From Heterodera schachtii (lineage: Eukaryota > Nematoda > Chromadorea > Rhabditida > Heteroderidae): a stretch of 64,000 bases of DNA. The stretch lies in NCBI GenBank assembly GCA_023374025.1, contig SIJG01000013.1, forward strand, positions 774,846-838,845, given 5' to 3'. Every line of letters starts with the position of its first letter. Position 1 is the first letter of the stretch. Under the pieces are notes generated by a model. It saw only the letters and a program-made list of their open reading frames with translations. It searched no databases and was not told the DNA's origin. This document shows positions 1 to 14,130 of the stretch, piece after piece. Both the position numbers and the translations under genes were made by a program.

Positions 1-1424
1 ATAACAAAAAAAATATATATATATATAAAAGCAAATAGAAATAATAATTTCATAAAAATAAGGTGATTAACTTAAATAAATCTCTTTATAAATTTTAAAT
101 GAATAAAAATATTTTTTTTAATTATTGCGGATAACCAACCCAAAACCTTTATTAATCGTGAATTACAAGAGAAAAATTTTTTTAATTATCAACAATAAAA
201 TTTAAACTTTTTAAATGGTTTTTTACCTATTTTAATTATTTGTAATTAATAATTTAAAATTTAAAAATAATAAAAATTACTAATTTATACGTTATACAAT
301 AATAAAAATTTAAGTTTGTTATCTATTATTAATGGGTAGCAAAATTTGAGAATTTTATCTCCAAATACAAAACTGACAGAAAGAAGAAGGAACAAAAAAG
401 TAATATTACACTTAATTATAAAAATTAAACACTAAAATATTGAAATGTTTGGCTTATCTCATTAAAAAGACATTGTAAATATTATATTTATTTTTTATAA
501 AATATATTTTTAATCAGAAAAATAAATTCATTCTGAGGTCAAGCAACTTATTTCAAAAATAATTAAACTTTTATGAAGGAAAATTAATTAATACAAAATG
601 TTTAAATTATTATGTCTTAATCAAAATTCAAACCAAATGATCCTGTTCATTACAGAGGCGAATTTTGATTGCAAGTAAAAGATTTTTCAACAAGTTATAA
701 ATAATTTAAATTAAAAAGAATGCCTGAAAAAATGAGAATTAACAAAACAATAAAAGAATTTATATTTAATCGAATAAAAGCTAACGATCTTAGAAAAATA
801 AAATTGACTAATTTTCTGTATGAAAATTCGATAAACAATATTTATTGAAAATAAATAAGCAAATTTTAATTTTAACTACAATAAAAATATAGTTTCCATT
901 ATAACAAATAAGAAAAGGAATCATAAATATATACAATTGAAAAAGAAAAATAATACATATTTGAAAGAATAAATTATTTACATAAATTATAGATAAAACA
1001 GAAAATAAAATAATCAAATAACGTTTATGACTGGATAAGCAAAAAAAAAAAAACAAGAAATTGAAGCGAAGCCAACCCTTGAGAATTTAAAAAAAAAAAA
1101 GTAAAAATTAAAAGTTTATCCGAAAGAAGAGAAAAAAGATAAATTACGAAAAGATTTAATAAATATTACAATGCATGAAAAATATTTAATTATAATTGAA
1201 AAAATTAAAAATGTGAAACAAAAAATATATTTGACACAATCAAATGAAATGGCAAAGAATTGGATTATATTACTTAGGGTGTCAACTAAGTTTTGACCCT
1301 CGAATTTTTTTAATTTTAAAAATTTTGTAACATTTTTATTTATTGGTATTTTACTGTGATCTTTTTTTTGTTTTGTTTGTCTGGATGTTTTCTACATTTT
1401 CCTTTTAATAATTGTTATTCGTTT
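1..1424. repeat. Segmental duplication, copy A
   Basis: This stretch is about 80% or more A+T with no supportable gene. It matches 2290-3534 in the same order and orientation, with scattered substitutions and small indels. Examples are the shared blocks near 27 and 2313, near 581 and 2841, and the mariner-like MITE start at 1273 and 3384. The changing offset (about 2286, 2260, then 2111) shows that copy A has extra sequence around 890-1070 or that copy B lost it. The small ORF at 808-1056 lies in that extra part and looks accidental. Confidence 0.7.
1273..1424 (+). mobile_element. Truncated mariner-type MITE
   Basis: The left half of the MITE that is complete at 3384-3684. It starts with the same CTTAGGGTGTCAACTAAG end after a TA and runs near-identically to about 1424. 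It then changes abruptly to unrelated AT-rich sequence, so the right half and right inverted repeat are missing. Confidence 0.75.
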
Positions 1425-2289
1425 AAAACTTGTTTGTCCCCAAAAATCAAAAATGAATAATTCTAGTTCTTTAATAACTTTAACAAATAAATGAAAAACT
1501 AAATAATTAAATTATTATAACTAAACTCAGGTTTCTTTTAGAAATGAAATATAAAGTGCAATTTTAATATATAAAATTATACGAAAAATGATATAAAAAA
1601 CTGATAATGTTTCATTAAGTTTAGGAAACGGCAATTTTCTTAAAAGTAAAAAGTAATTTCACCAAAATACTTTTCAAAATGGCTGCTTTATTAAAGCAAA
1701 AAATTAAATGAAACAATTCAAAAATATTGATAGAAAAAATAATTTAAATTGAGGGAAAAAATGAATTGGTTAACCCCTTGATTTATGCGATCACTTCTCA
1801 ACAAAGCAAAATTATAAACACGAGAAAAATACAAAATAAAAAAGTATATATATATATATATATGATTTTTTAGTTAATTGAAAATTAATATGAAATTTTT
1901 GTAAAGCAAAAAACAACAAATTTTTTATTTAATATAAATGAAAAAATATCAAAGAAACTATAATCAATACACAATTTTATTTATGATAATATAAAAATTA
2001 TTGATATTTATTCTAAACGCACAAAAAGGAATTCGTTCAAATTTACATCGCAAGAAGACTCAAGCTGCCATGAATTTAAGTGTTATTTAAATTTCAATTT
2101 AAATCAAAACAAAAATTGTTAAATTCAATAAAATAATTAGTATTAAATATTTTACAAAAACAATTATAATTTTTTTTTTAATTATAATAATAAACAGGGC
2201 GCCGGATTTATATTATAATAAGGAAAATAAAATCAAAAATAAAAGAAAAGTTAATTAAAGAAAATATAAAAACCTATTTAAAATTTCAA
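1425..2289. other. AT-rich spacer, no gene seen
   Basis: Between the two duplicated copies lies featureless AT-rich DNA with a short (TA)n run near 1845-1863. No ORF, RNA gene or promoter is recognisable. Confidence 0.6.
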
Positions 2290-3534
2290 TAATGTTCAAA
2301 TCAAAAAAAAAATAAAAGCAAATAAAAATAATAAGTTTAAATAAATATCTTTATAAAATTTAAACGAATAAAATACTTTTTTATTTAAATTAGTGGCAGC
2401 TAACAAACACCTTTACCAATCGTGGAATCCAAGAGAAAAATTTTTAAATTACCAATACAATAAAATTTTAAACATTTTAAATGGTTTTTTAACTAATTTG
2501 ATTATTTGTAATTAAAATTAAAATTTAAAAATTATAAATATTACTTATTTATCCATTATACAATAAAAGTTATATTACACTTAATAATGAAAATTAAACA
2601 ATAACTAAATATTGAAATGTTTAGTTTATCTCATTAAAAAGACATTGTAAAAGATTGTGTTTATTTTTTAAAAATAAATTTTCATCAGAAAACTAAATTA
2701 TCATGGAAGCAAAAATTATCTGATCAAACTTAAAAGCAAAGAAAAACATAAATAAATAGTAGGAAGCATGTACAAAATAAAATAAGAGGAGCATTCTGAG
2801 ATCAAGATTTGAAAAAAATAATTAAACTTTTAATGAAGGCAAATTAATTAATACAAAATGTTTAAATTATTATGTCTTAATCAAAATTCAAACGAAATGA
2901 TTCTGTTCAAGTTACAAAGGCGAATTTTGATTGCAAGTAAAAGAAGTTTTTCAACGAGTTATAAATAATTGACATTAAAAAGAATGCCTGAAAAAGTGAG
3001 AATTAACAAAACAATAAAAGAACTTATATCTAAAATCGAATAAAAGCTAACGATCTTACAAAAAAAAAATGATTAATTTTCTGTAGGAAAATACGATAAA
3101 CAATAGAAAATAAATAACCAAATTTTAATTTTAGCTACAATAAAAATAGTTATTGAATCAAAGCCAACCCTTGAGAATTTAAAATGTTGAAAATTAGACG
3201 AAAAAGTAAAAATTAAAATTAAAATTTTATTCGAAAGAAGAGAAAAAAGATAAATTACGAAAAGATTTAATAAATATTACAATGCATGAAAAATATTTAA
3301 TTATAATTGAAAAAATTAAAAATGTGAAACAAAAAATATATTTGACACAATCAAATGAAATGGCAAAGAATTGGATTATATTACTTAGGGTGTCAACTAA
3401 GTTTTGACCCTCGAATTTTTTTAATTTTAAAAATTTTGTAACATTTTTATTTATTGGTATTTTACTGTGATCTTTTTTTTGTTTTGTTTGTCTGGATGTT
3501 TTCTACATTTTCCTTTTAATAATTGTTATTCGTT
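2290..3534. repeat. Segmental duplication, copy B
   Basis: Second copy of the block at 1-1424. It carries the complete MITE at its right end, so the MITE was present before the duplication and its right half was later lost from copy A, or was never copied. Confidence 0.7.
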
Positions 3535-3684
3535 TGTTTGTTATTCATATTTTAGTGAGGGTTTTGGTGACTATGCCAAAAATGGATATTCTTGCAATGG
3601 CAATACTTGTTGATAATATGGATTATTTCGAATCATGATTGTGTATTGTTATTTCGAGGGTCAAAACTTAGTTGACACCCTAAG
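3384..3684 (+). mobile_element. MITE, Tc1/mariner type, full length
   Basis: A 301-bp element with 32-bp perfect terminal inverted repeats starting CTTAGGGTGTCAACTAAG. It is flanked on both sides by TA (3382-3383 and 3685-3686), the target duplication of Tc1/mariner elements. It has no coding capacity, so it would depend on a transposase encoded elsewhere. Confidence 0.88.
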
Positions 3685-3796
3685 TAAACCAATAATTTAA
3701 GACCTGCTAATGGTTTATGCAATTCTTCATATAGTGCAATTTTAATTATCTTGTTGAGAAAATTATTAATTTTCATTAAGCATTAGTAAATTTTAG

Positions 3797-4730
3797 AGAC
3801 CGAGCCGGACCGGGCCCGGAAACCGGTCCGGCAATTTTAGGGAAAATTTCGGTTTGACCGGTTTGAACGGTTTTTCAGAAACCGGGCCCGGAAATTGGCC
3901 ATTTTGAAAATGCCAAATCGGTCCGGAAACCGGCATTTCGGTTTTTACTGGTTTTGATAAAGCCTAAAATTTTTGATTTTTGTTCATTTCCCTTTGGAAA
4001 ATATTCCTTTGGCATAATGTTACCAATTTTTTTTTTGAACTTTTCTGTTAAATTTTTTATTTCACACGACCATAAATTTTTTTTGCTACTTTAGTGCACC
4101 TTTCAAATTTACAATCCACAACTTTTTTGAAACATAACCAAATTTAATTTTAAAGGGAAATAGAGGACAAACCAAATTTAATTTTAAAGGGAAACAGAGG
4201 ACACTTAATGCTACCAAATAATACCAATAATGCTTGCTTTGGATGGTTCTTTAAAAAGTTAAAGTGTGTTAAAGTTTCGAAAAATAATTTTATGGTCGTG
4301 TCTTTTTTTTATGGTCGTGTAAACTGTAATAGAACCGAAATGTGTCCCAAAATCCACACAATTTCGGTAAAAGATTTATCAAAAAACTAAAAGCATTTTT
4401 TTTTGTCAAAATCAGTTCACCTCAAATAAAAATTTTCCCCGGTGGTGCTATCTGACGCACTTTATTTATCTCCTCTGTTATTTCCTTAAAAAATTTTTTT
4501 AATTTCAAACAGAAATTTCAAAAAAGCATAAAAAATTTTCCATAAAAAGAATAATAAAATTTTTGAAAAATTTTAAGCGGTTTTTCAATTTATGACGAAT
4601 TATTGCAAAGTTTTTCAAAAAAATTAACACGGCACGATTTTTGTCTATTTTGGGGTTAAAATACATGTGAGAATTTAAATTTTTACCAAATCGGACACCG
4701 GTTCCGGCCCAGCAATTTGAAAATCCGGCT
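3797..4730. repeat. CCGG-rich repeat fragment
   Basis: A GC-rich island in AT-rich DNA. At 3797-3960 the words CCGGTCCGG, CCGGGCCCGG and CCGGTTT recur many times. A second, smaller patch with the same words lies at 4686-4725. Between them is a tandem pair of about 35 bp at 4138-4201 and a repeated TTTATGGTCGTG at about 4290-4320. It looks like a non-autonomous repeat or satellite remnant. The 60-codon ORF at 4208-4390 is not convincing. Confidence 0.45.
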
Positions 4731-7700
4731 TTTTAAATAAATTTGTTATTAAAAGTTATTTTAACATAGTTCATTGTTTGGTTTACAGTAAAGAATTAAA
4801 AAAATAAATTCAATATTTGAGATTTCTAAATAATTTTTTAAATAAAATTGATTGAATAAGTGAACAAAATAAGAATATACTTTACCGACTAATATGATTA
4901 AAATTAATGGGTAAAATATAATTTATGCTTGAAATTTAATGCTTAAAAAGGGTAAATATCGGAGGGGAAGGGGCGACCGATCAGACCGTTTTTCATTTTC
5001 TATCACCAATTTTTTTATAAAACTAAAATTTGATTTAATTTTACGGCGTATTTTTGGAAGGTAAAATTTATATTTAATCGTAATAATATCCAAAAAATGG
5101 AATTTAAATAAATATTCATAGAGCCAAATGAATAGTTTTTATTTACATGTAACCTAATAAATCGTATAAAGATTTAAAACACCTAATTAAATAAATAAAT
5201 CAATGTAAAAATCAAATTTACAAAAGTCAACTCAAAATTTAATGCAGAATAATAATGAAACTTTATAAATATTAGCGATCTAAAACAATCTTTCTAAATA
5301 ATGATAAGACTTTAAAGTTAATCTGAAAATTTACTATGAAATATAAAAAATTGAAAATGACTTTTATTATATTCTATCAGGTATTATGGAATTTGTTAAT
5401 TCGCATAAGTTGAACAATACAATAATGTACTTGAATATAATTTATAACTTATATTTTTATAAAAAGACAATAATAAGTTATTTTAATCTAATGACATTTC
5501 ATTGGTTTCATTAAAATTAAAATGCCTAATGTTAACAGACAAAATTAGAGGATGTTTGTATAAAATTTTTGCAATATTTATTATGAAAAATCAATTAATG
5601 AATAAAAAGAACACTTAATTTATTAAATACAGCGAACACATAAAATTAAACTAAAACTCAATACAAATAAATTCACTTTGCTAAAATGATGAACAATTTG
5701 AGAATTTTAAATATTATAAAACAGAAAAATTAAAAAGCACTTTCTGCTAGCCTTCTTATTGTAAGCCAAAGCATTTAAAATTTAATTGAAGCAATTGAAT
5801 TTCCGATACGTACGATCCCTTGGCAATCAGAACATGAAAAATTAGTTAACTTTATTTCATAAATTTTTCAACATTTTTTATAATTTAAATTTTTAGTCAA
5901 TTAATTTATATCAAAATAACTAATTTAAATAGAGAATTATATCAATATATTTTTTAAGTAACAAGGAAGCTTGTTAAATTTATAAAAAATGAAAATGAGG
6001 GGCAAAAAAATTTTCAACCAAATCGACAATGCAAAATTTATTAAAATAAAGATAAGCACAAGAATAATATCAACAAAAAAAAAACTACAAAAAAAAAATA
6101 TAATATATACATATGTATATTATTACACAACTTAAAAAAAATGAACATTTATAATTATTAATGGATTATTGGTTAAGGAAAAGGTGCCAATATTTGGACA
6201 AATAAAAATCAATCAACGTTTAAATAATTAGAAAATTTCGTGAATATAATTTAAAAAATTCTTAGATAATGGTAAATAATGCGAAATTTCAGAATCTGAG
6301 AGTCTAAAAGTACCCAGTACAATAGAAATAATTAAATAAATACGATATAATTAAAAAAATAATTAAGATAAAACAGAATTACTAATTAAATTATTTGCAT
6401 AGCTAAAGTCAATTGCATTTTAAAACTTTAAAGCATTTTCAATTATAATAATTATTGGATTCCATCTTATAACAAAATGCAAATATAAATGAAAATAACA
6501 AAAATAGCTTGCTTGGTAAATCGCAACTATTAAATAAGGATACGAATCATAAAAATGTCAGATTAAGAGAAAAATTCTATTAAATTCTATTGTTAATTAA
6601 AAGTAATAAAATACAATAAATCAATTAACATGCCAAACAATTTTTTTTTTTGATATAATTGATACATGATCGGCGAAGAAATTTAAAGTTATGACAATTT
6701 AAACATTCTTTCTCCTTTTATTTTCCAGATAACAAACAGTGATTTAAATTAATCTACAGAATCATATAAAAATGTGATGTAATTCTATATATTAAATAAC
6801 AGAAGTTTTATAATTTTTTAATTGATGTTATTAGCTAGCTTAATAAAAAAATAAATATCATTTTGTTAATTAAAGACATATATAATCATATCTCATATTT
6901 TTATTTAATAGCCTCTAATGGTATAATGACAAATTAAATTGATTGTTATGAAGCAAGAAAAACCAATCGGCCGCCTACACAAAAATGCAGTCAACGGTAG
7001 AAATATAATTTTGTAAATAAATTTAAATGAAAGAAAATAATGAATAATAAGGCACAAATAAATTCCAATAAACTTAAGAACGGGTTTTTCGGTATAATTC
7101 AAGATAATTTAAAACAAATTATTCTAACAAATTTTAACAATTAGGTATATATAGAAGCTGCTTAATAGGAACCATTCCGTATCAGAATAAATCATTTAAA
7201 AATCTAAAGCCTTAATTTGGGTAAAATAAAAAAGATATTACAGCAGAATTTCAGATTTAAAAATTAAAACATAGAATTTAATGAAAACAATTTATTTCTT
7301 TTTGTTTTTATCTATTACCTAAATATAAAGAGATAAAACATTAATATTTTTTACTATAATAAACAAACACAAACTTTAAATAATATTACTAAACCCTGAA
7401 GAATCGAATTTGAAGAAATTTTCTAAAGAATTTTAAATTTTTAAATGAAGATTATTAAATGCTAATTTTAAATTTGCAAAAAAAAAAAATTTAAAAAGTA
7501 AAGAATCTGAAGAAAAAAATCTTACAGATTGCCGAGGTCAATTTATTTAAAAATAAAACAAACAAAAAAAGAATAAAAAATAAAATAATAGAATATGAAC
7601 CATTTTGATTTAACATTGGTGCCATTCATTTCAATTGAAAAATGACTGATAAGAGAATAATGAATTTTATTATTCAAATAGACCAAAATTGCAAAAATGT

Positions 7701-10700
7701 TAAAAGTTTGAGGTCAATTTTTAAATAAAGAAAATAAAATGAAAATTATAAAGGATCTTTGTGAAAGAAATATATAAATATAATTCACTTTAAAAGATTT
7801 ATTAAAAATGTGAAATCTTCATAATTTATTAATCACAACTTATGTTATTTAAATTATAAACCAAATGTTGTTAAAATTTAATATTGTAATAAATAGTTTC
7901 TTATGAACCTGTTTAATAATCAAATTAAAGAAGTCTACAGAAAATGTTAATCTAAACATGGCATAAAGTAAACTTTATTAATTTTAAAAATTGAAATATT
8001 TACTTAATATTGATATAAAGAAATAATTTATTAAAACAGAGCCGCAGTATATAATAAATCCGATGATAAACAAATTTTTTTGGTAATAAATAAGTTCTGG
8101 CGTATAAGTACTTCACATAAACCATTCCTAGACAATTTGAAATATTTAAATTTAAAATTGTTACTTAAACATTAAGTTTTTGTCATCCAATAAAATAAAG
8201 TCAAACTCCAATAAATTAATGAATTAATAGAAGATTTTAATAAATAGAATGTTTTCATCAAAATGCAATCTTTGACTATTTAAAATTTAGTTGAATATAG
8301 AACCCATACTCTAGGATTTTGACGACGTGAAAAAGCTTGTCCAATTTGCATGATTATTATTTGCAATATTATTTTATTACGATGAAAATTGACGAATTGT
8401 CGAAAAAACTAAAAAGAAAGCAAAGTTTTTATTATTGCGAGTAAACAAATTAATAAATCCCAAAAAAATTTTGATTAATTCCGGAAGAATGACGAGAGAT
8501 TTGAACCGATCCTTAAATATGGTTTTAATTTGAGCATTAAAAATATCATAAAAATGCAAAAAGCAAAGATCATATTCGCGTGAAATTTTTAATACAAAAA
8601 ATGATTAATAAAATTTTTTCGCTATTTTAAACTAATTTCAATATAGAAAAAGGAAATTTTTTAATGAATGGGTCTCATAAATAAATGGTAAATTCTATTT
8701 ATTTTTTCTTTTTCATTTTTTAAAATAAATGATAAATAAGCTCAATTTATTATTAAATTAAAATTTAAACCAAATGAAAATGAGCTTGATTCATATCAGA
8801 AATGAGTTAATAATATTTAATAATTAAGAAAATAAAAATAAACTATTAATTTTAAAAATTGAACTATTCACTTTATATTGAAACAAAGAAATAAAATTTA
8901 TTAAAACAGAACCGCAGATGTTTGTCGATATGAGGATCTTTTCCAATTTGGCATGATTATTATTTACAAAATTATTTATTGCAAAAAAATTGACGATTTC
9001 TCGAAAAATTTAAAAGGAATATAAATTTTTAACAGTTTTTCACGAATTCAAAAATTAATAATAATCAATTTTAATTCCAAACTAGAAATTTTTAATAGAA
9101 TTTAATATGAGAAAGTTTTTTATTGCAAGTACCAATTTACAAAGAATTGAGACTAAAAGAATTAATGAGCTGAAAATTTGATCAAAAAATACAATTAATA
9201 TTTGTTCAAATGAAAGTTAAAATTAACATTTATAATATTCGAAAAGGTTATTATCAAAAAGAACGAAAAAATTTATATCAAAAAATATAAAAATTATTAA
9301 ACGGAACCGACATTTAACTTATTCAATTAAATTTTTTAAAAAAAAAATATAATTTATATATTCCAAATTAAATTATAAATTTTAAAATATAAAAATAAAA
9401 TCATTTAATAGAACTATGATATTTTTTAATATAAACAATTTGTTAAATAAAAAAGTTATTAAATAAATAATACAAGTCAACAAAATTGAAAAACGTTGGG
9501 GGAAATTTGTTATTCGTATGAATTTGGTCCAGGCAATCTTCGAAAGAAACATATTTCCATGTCCATGTCAGTCAATTTCATAATTTAATCATTAATTAAA
9601 TCAATTTTATTGTTATAAAAAAATTAAATAATAAAATATATAAATAAATTTTGTTTTAAGTTAATATACTAAAATGAAAAACATATAATATAAATTCAAA
9701 TAGGAAAAAAGTTTCTAAATAAAAATAAGTATCTAAAATATTTGCTTGAAAACTAAATATACGAGATTTTTATCTCAAAATACATATTTTATTTTAGAAA
9801 TATAAATAATATTTTTAAAGTTTATCAGATAACATGTTACAAAATGCATTTATTCAAAAAGTAAAAATACTTAAACGATATTAATTTTCATTCTAACCAT
9901 TAATTTAATTGATATTTAATAAAACTAAAGTTATATTGTTGAAATTTAGGTTAAATTTTACATTGATAAATCAAAATTATTGAAAAATCCTTAATAATAT
10001 CACAAGAATTAATAATTCGGAAATGTTTTGCGAATTTTAATATTTAATTTATAATATATATAAAACTTATTGGAGCCTAAAATTATAAACGGCATAAATA
10101 TAAATTGTAAAAGCATAAAAAATATATAATTAGATTTATTTCCAAAATGCTACCTTAATGGAAAATTCAATAAATTGCAACCCACAACAGTATGGAACAA
10201 TCCACTACTGTCTCTTCAAGTGAATCTAAGTATTTATTATACATTCAAATAAATAAATTTTACATAATATGAAGCTTGTTTGGAGAGCGTGAGTTGCTTT
10301 AAAAAATAAATTTAATCTTATGAAGTCAGTTTTTCAAAAAAAACACAAAAATAATAATTACCTAAAAACAAATACCTAGGCGATAAAAAATTAAAAATAT
10401 TGGTCTATTAATTTAAATATGACTATAAAATTTCATTAGAATTTAAAGAATATTAGTAATAATAAAAAAAAAAATAGAAGATAAATTATGAGTAAAGAAA
10501 TTTAAAAATAAAGAATAATTTTAAATGAATAATTTTAAATATTACATTATCAATATATAAATACATATTGTGATTTAAATAATCAATAATTATATTACTT
10601 GAATTAAAATAACAATATGTATTTATAACTTGGTACCATTTGTTTATTTTTTTTATCTAGTCGAATTAAAAATTATTTAATATTCTTTCATAATCTTAAT

Positions 10701-12390
10701 CATAATGATGATAATAAAACTGAAGTATATTAAAATGTGATAATTACGATTTCATTGTGTAAATATTTTATTTGGGAAATAGCATAAACAACTAATTTTT
10801 TAGAATTTAAATTTCAAGGAGTAAAAATAAAAGAATGATTTTTAAAATAAAGTTATAATTGTTAACAATTTTCATTGGTGACATAAAGTGAATCGTATAA
10901 AATTGGTATTAATAATAATATTGTAGTTTGAATAAATAATTTAAAAATGAAGATAAATAAAAAATATAACGCTTTAATGGGTTTTCTGGATGAAAAATGC
11001 TTATATAAAATTTATTTCAAAAGATTAAATTAGATCCATATAATTATTTGTGCTTTTAATAAAATTTAACTAAACCAAAAATGAATCATTTAAAAAAAAG
11101 AAAAATAAAAACAAGTAAAATCAGACATTAAGTTCATTAAATCTAAATCTTCTGTATAATCATGAAGAAATGTTATAATTACCTAAATATAAAACTAATA
11201 ATATTAATCAATAAAAAGAAACAACTTGGGACAATTTATAAAGACGGAAGAGAGTTTATTATAAGTTGATTTAATTAAAATGATCATTTTAAAAATTGCT
11301 ACATTAAGCAAAATGTAAGTAATTTTTTATATAGAAAAGCAATTAATAATTACAAAATACCAAATATGATAAAAAAAAAACCATTAAAAAATTTATTCTG
11401 ATTTTGTAAATCTGAATTCGACAACATGCAATTAAAATAAAAAATAACAAAAACAAAATAATTACAATATCAAATTTACCATTAATAATTTATATAAAAT
11501 AATATATCATAACCCAATCTACACCAAATACAACACTCCTCTATAATCAAGCGCATCAAAACACGATCGTATGTAAAGATTTGCTACAATTAAAATGAAT
11601 AATTTTAAAGAAAACATGAAATATAATCAAAGTGTAATCACGAAATAAAATTTATAAAGGTAAAACAAAAAAGAATATAATAAAACACACTAATATAATT
11701 TTATTATTTGACTATCTACAGCCAATTGATCTATGACGAAGAAGTATATAAATAAATAATTATTTGGAAATATACTTAAATGTCACAAATGATAAGCCAA
11801 AATTACCTAAAATCAAATAAAAATTATTACATTAACAACTTTTAAAATATTACAAAAAGTACAAATTAGATAATTGTACTATTTTGAAACGCAACAAGGT
11901 ACAAGAACACGAGAAAAATATTCAGAAATGGAAAATTAGTAGCTTTTTACGAATAAAAAATATAAACGCCACATGCTAAGATAAAGAAAGGCTTTAAAAC
12001 GATAATAATTTTTATTCATTATTCAAAGCATAAAATTAAATTGCCCATTCTGATAGTTAATAAATGAATACAAATTAGAATCATATATAATTAATATTAA
12101 TTTTGATTTTACCAAAATTGAGTTATTAGCAAAATTTATTTGATGAAAAACGCGAATTAAATCACGATAAGGAAACGAGGGATATAAGTAAATAAATTAA
12201 ACAAACTTAACTGAATACAAATTAGAGCATATTTTAGTTTAAAAAAAAGAATCAAAAATAATAGAACGTGAAAATAATAAGAAAATTTAAATTTTTTAAA
12301 GAAATTTGACTTTTAGATTAATAATGATATAATTCACAAGAAAAAATAATAAAATAAACAATAAATTCAATTACTTTATATTATAACTAG
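4731..12390. other. AT-rich intergenic DNA with decayed repeats
   Basis: No gene is supportable. ORFs of 60-65 codons at 6905-7102 and 8377-8559 are low-complexity and lack family features. Internal similarity is visible: 7980-8060 resembles 8840-8925, a diverged duplication about 0.85 kb apart. The block at about 5570-5730 resembles 16380-16530. A small GC-richer patch lies at about 4960-4990. Confidence 0.6.
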
Positions 12391-12500
12391 GGCTCGAAGT
12401 TATATGGACTAAAAAACTTCAAATATGGACATAAAATATGGACTAAAAATGCCCGAAATATGGACTAAAAAACTTCAAATATGGACATAAAATATGGAAT
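12110..12500. repeat. Diverged duplication, copy 1 of pair I
   Basis: Matches 13775-14110 in order and orientation, including a shared run that begins TTATTAGCAAAATTTATTTGATG. Its right end has a short tandem unit built from ATATGGACTAAAA and ATATGGACATAAA, repeated about twice at 12400-12500. Confidence 0.65.
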
Positions 12501-13199
12501 CCTCGGGTTGAGTAGATGAAAAATTTTCTTTATTCTGGGTGGACTGGCCCTCGGTTTTTGAAGTAGAGTTAGCCAAAGAATTCATAATTTAAAATAATAC
12601 CTAAAATTTCCTTAAGTTTAACATATAACCCATTTGAAAATTAAAATAAATAAATAAATAAAATTAGTCGGGTATTTATTAGGAGGAACTGTTATAGGGA
12701 GGAGACCGTAAGTGAAATAAAATAAAATTGGTCGGTATATTTATAAGAAATATATAGAATCTAATGCAGCTAAAATTGGGATAACTACCCATGATTGGTT
12801 TGACATTTTAAAACATGTTTCAACAAAAAAACTAATCATTTACCACTTATATGCGCTAATAACATGTTTGGATATATACAAATTTAATTGTTAATTCTTG
12901 TAAATTGCTACCCAGAAAATGACTATTTTTACTTTATCAACCCAAACTTCTTAAATACTTTTATGATTTTGTAATAAAAAAAGTTAAATCACTAATATAT
13001 CAACAGCAAGTGCTTTATGAAATAAAAATTTATAATAACAGGAAAAAAGTAGTATTATTGATACATTGATCGATAAAAAATTTTTCGTTTATTTGAGTCT
13101 TACGGTTTTATGACAACAAAAAGATCAGCTTGAGTGTAATAAATCAAATTCATCAATAATTTATGATACAATATAAAATAAAGATAAAAATAAAATTTC

Positions 13200-13765
13200 A
13201 CTTAAAAATTCAGTCTTCAAAGATTAAAACGGCAAGTATTAATCGACGCATGAATTAAAAATTTGAAAATAATTTAAAAAAATCTTCCGGGAAATTATAC
13301 ATAAAAATTGAACTAAAAGAAGGTTAAATAAAATTTATTTTTTCATATTAAAAAAATGATGAAATAATAAGGCCCAAAATAAAACATCTAAATATTTGAC
13401 CCAAATTTAAAGAGAATAATTAATTTTATAAGAATATTAAATATTGAATAAACAAAATTTAAATTATTTTTGAAGAAAAAAATAGAAAATAAATAAGCAT
13501 AAATTTAAAACATGCAGAGAGAATTTGAACTTAGCAAAAAAAAACATATTTGGCATGATTACAAATAAACTTTATAATTATTTTAAATAAACAAAAAAAT
13601 TTATATGAAATGTTTAGTTTAAAAAATTTAGTTTTAAATAAATGACAAAAAAATAAATAGATTTAAGAATTCTTATTATGTTTAATGTATGTGACGTAAT
13701 GATGAAAATTTTAACATAAAATTTGAAGTAATTGCAAATTATTAATTTAATTTTTCAAATATTCT
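13200..13765. repeat. Diverged duplication, copy 1 of pair II
   Basis: Matches 15395-16005 for about 600 bp with many substitutions and small indels. The shared word TCTTATTATGTTTAATGTA is a clear anchor near 13670 and 15905. Confidence 0.65.
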
Positions 13766-13774
13766 AATTTTGGC

Positions 13775-14130
13775 ATTTAGCAAATTTAAGTTATTAGCAA
13801 AATTTATTTGATGCGAATTAAATGACGATAAGGAAACCAGGGATATAAGCCAAATAAAATAAACAAACTTAATTGAATACAAATTAGAGCATAATATTAG
13901 TTTAAAAATATAATCAAAAATAGACCGTGAAAATAATAAGAAAATTATATTATAATTTTTTATAAGCGAGGAAAATTGACTTAGATTAACAATTATAAAA
14001 TAAACAATAAATCGGTTACTTTAATTATAGCTAGGGCTCGAAGTTATATGAACTAAAAAACGTCAATTATGGACATAAAATATGGACTAAAAATGCCCGA
14101 AATATGGAATAAAAAGCCCAAGAATGGCCA
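13775..14130. repeat. Diverged duplication, copy 2 of pair I
   Basis: Second copy of 12110-12500, ending in the same ATATGGAC-rich unit. The ORFs seen on both strands at 14053-14280 lie opposite each other over this repeat and are side effects of its composition. Confidence 0.65.
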
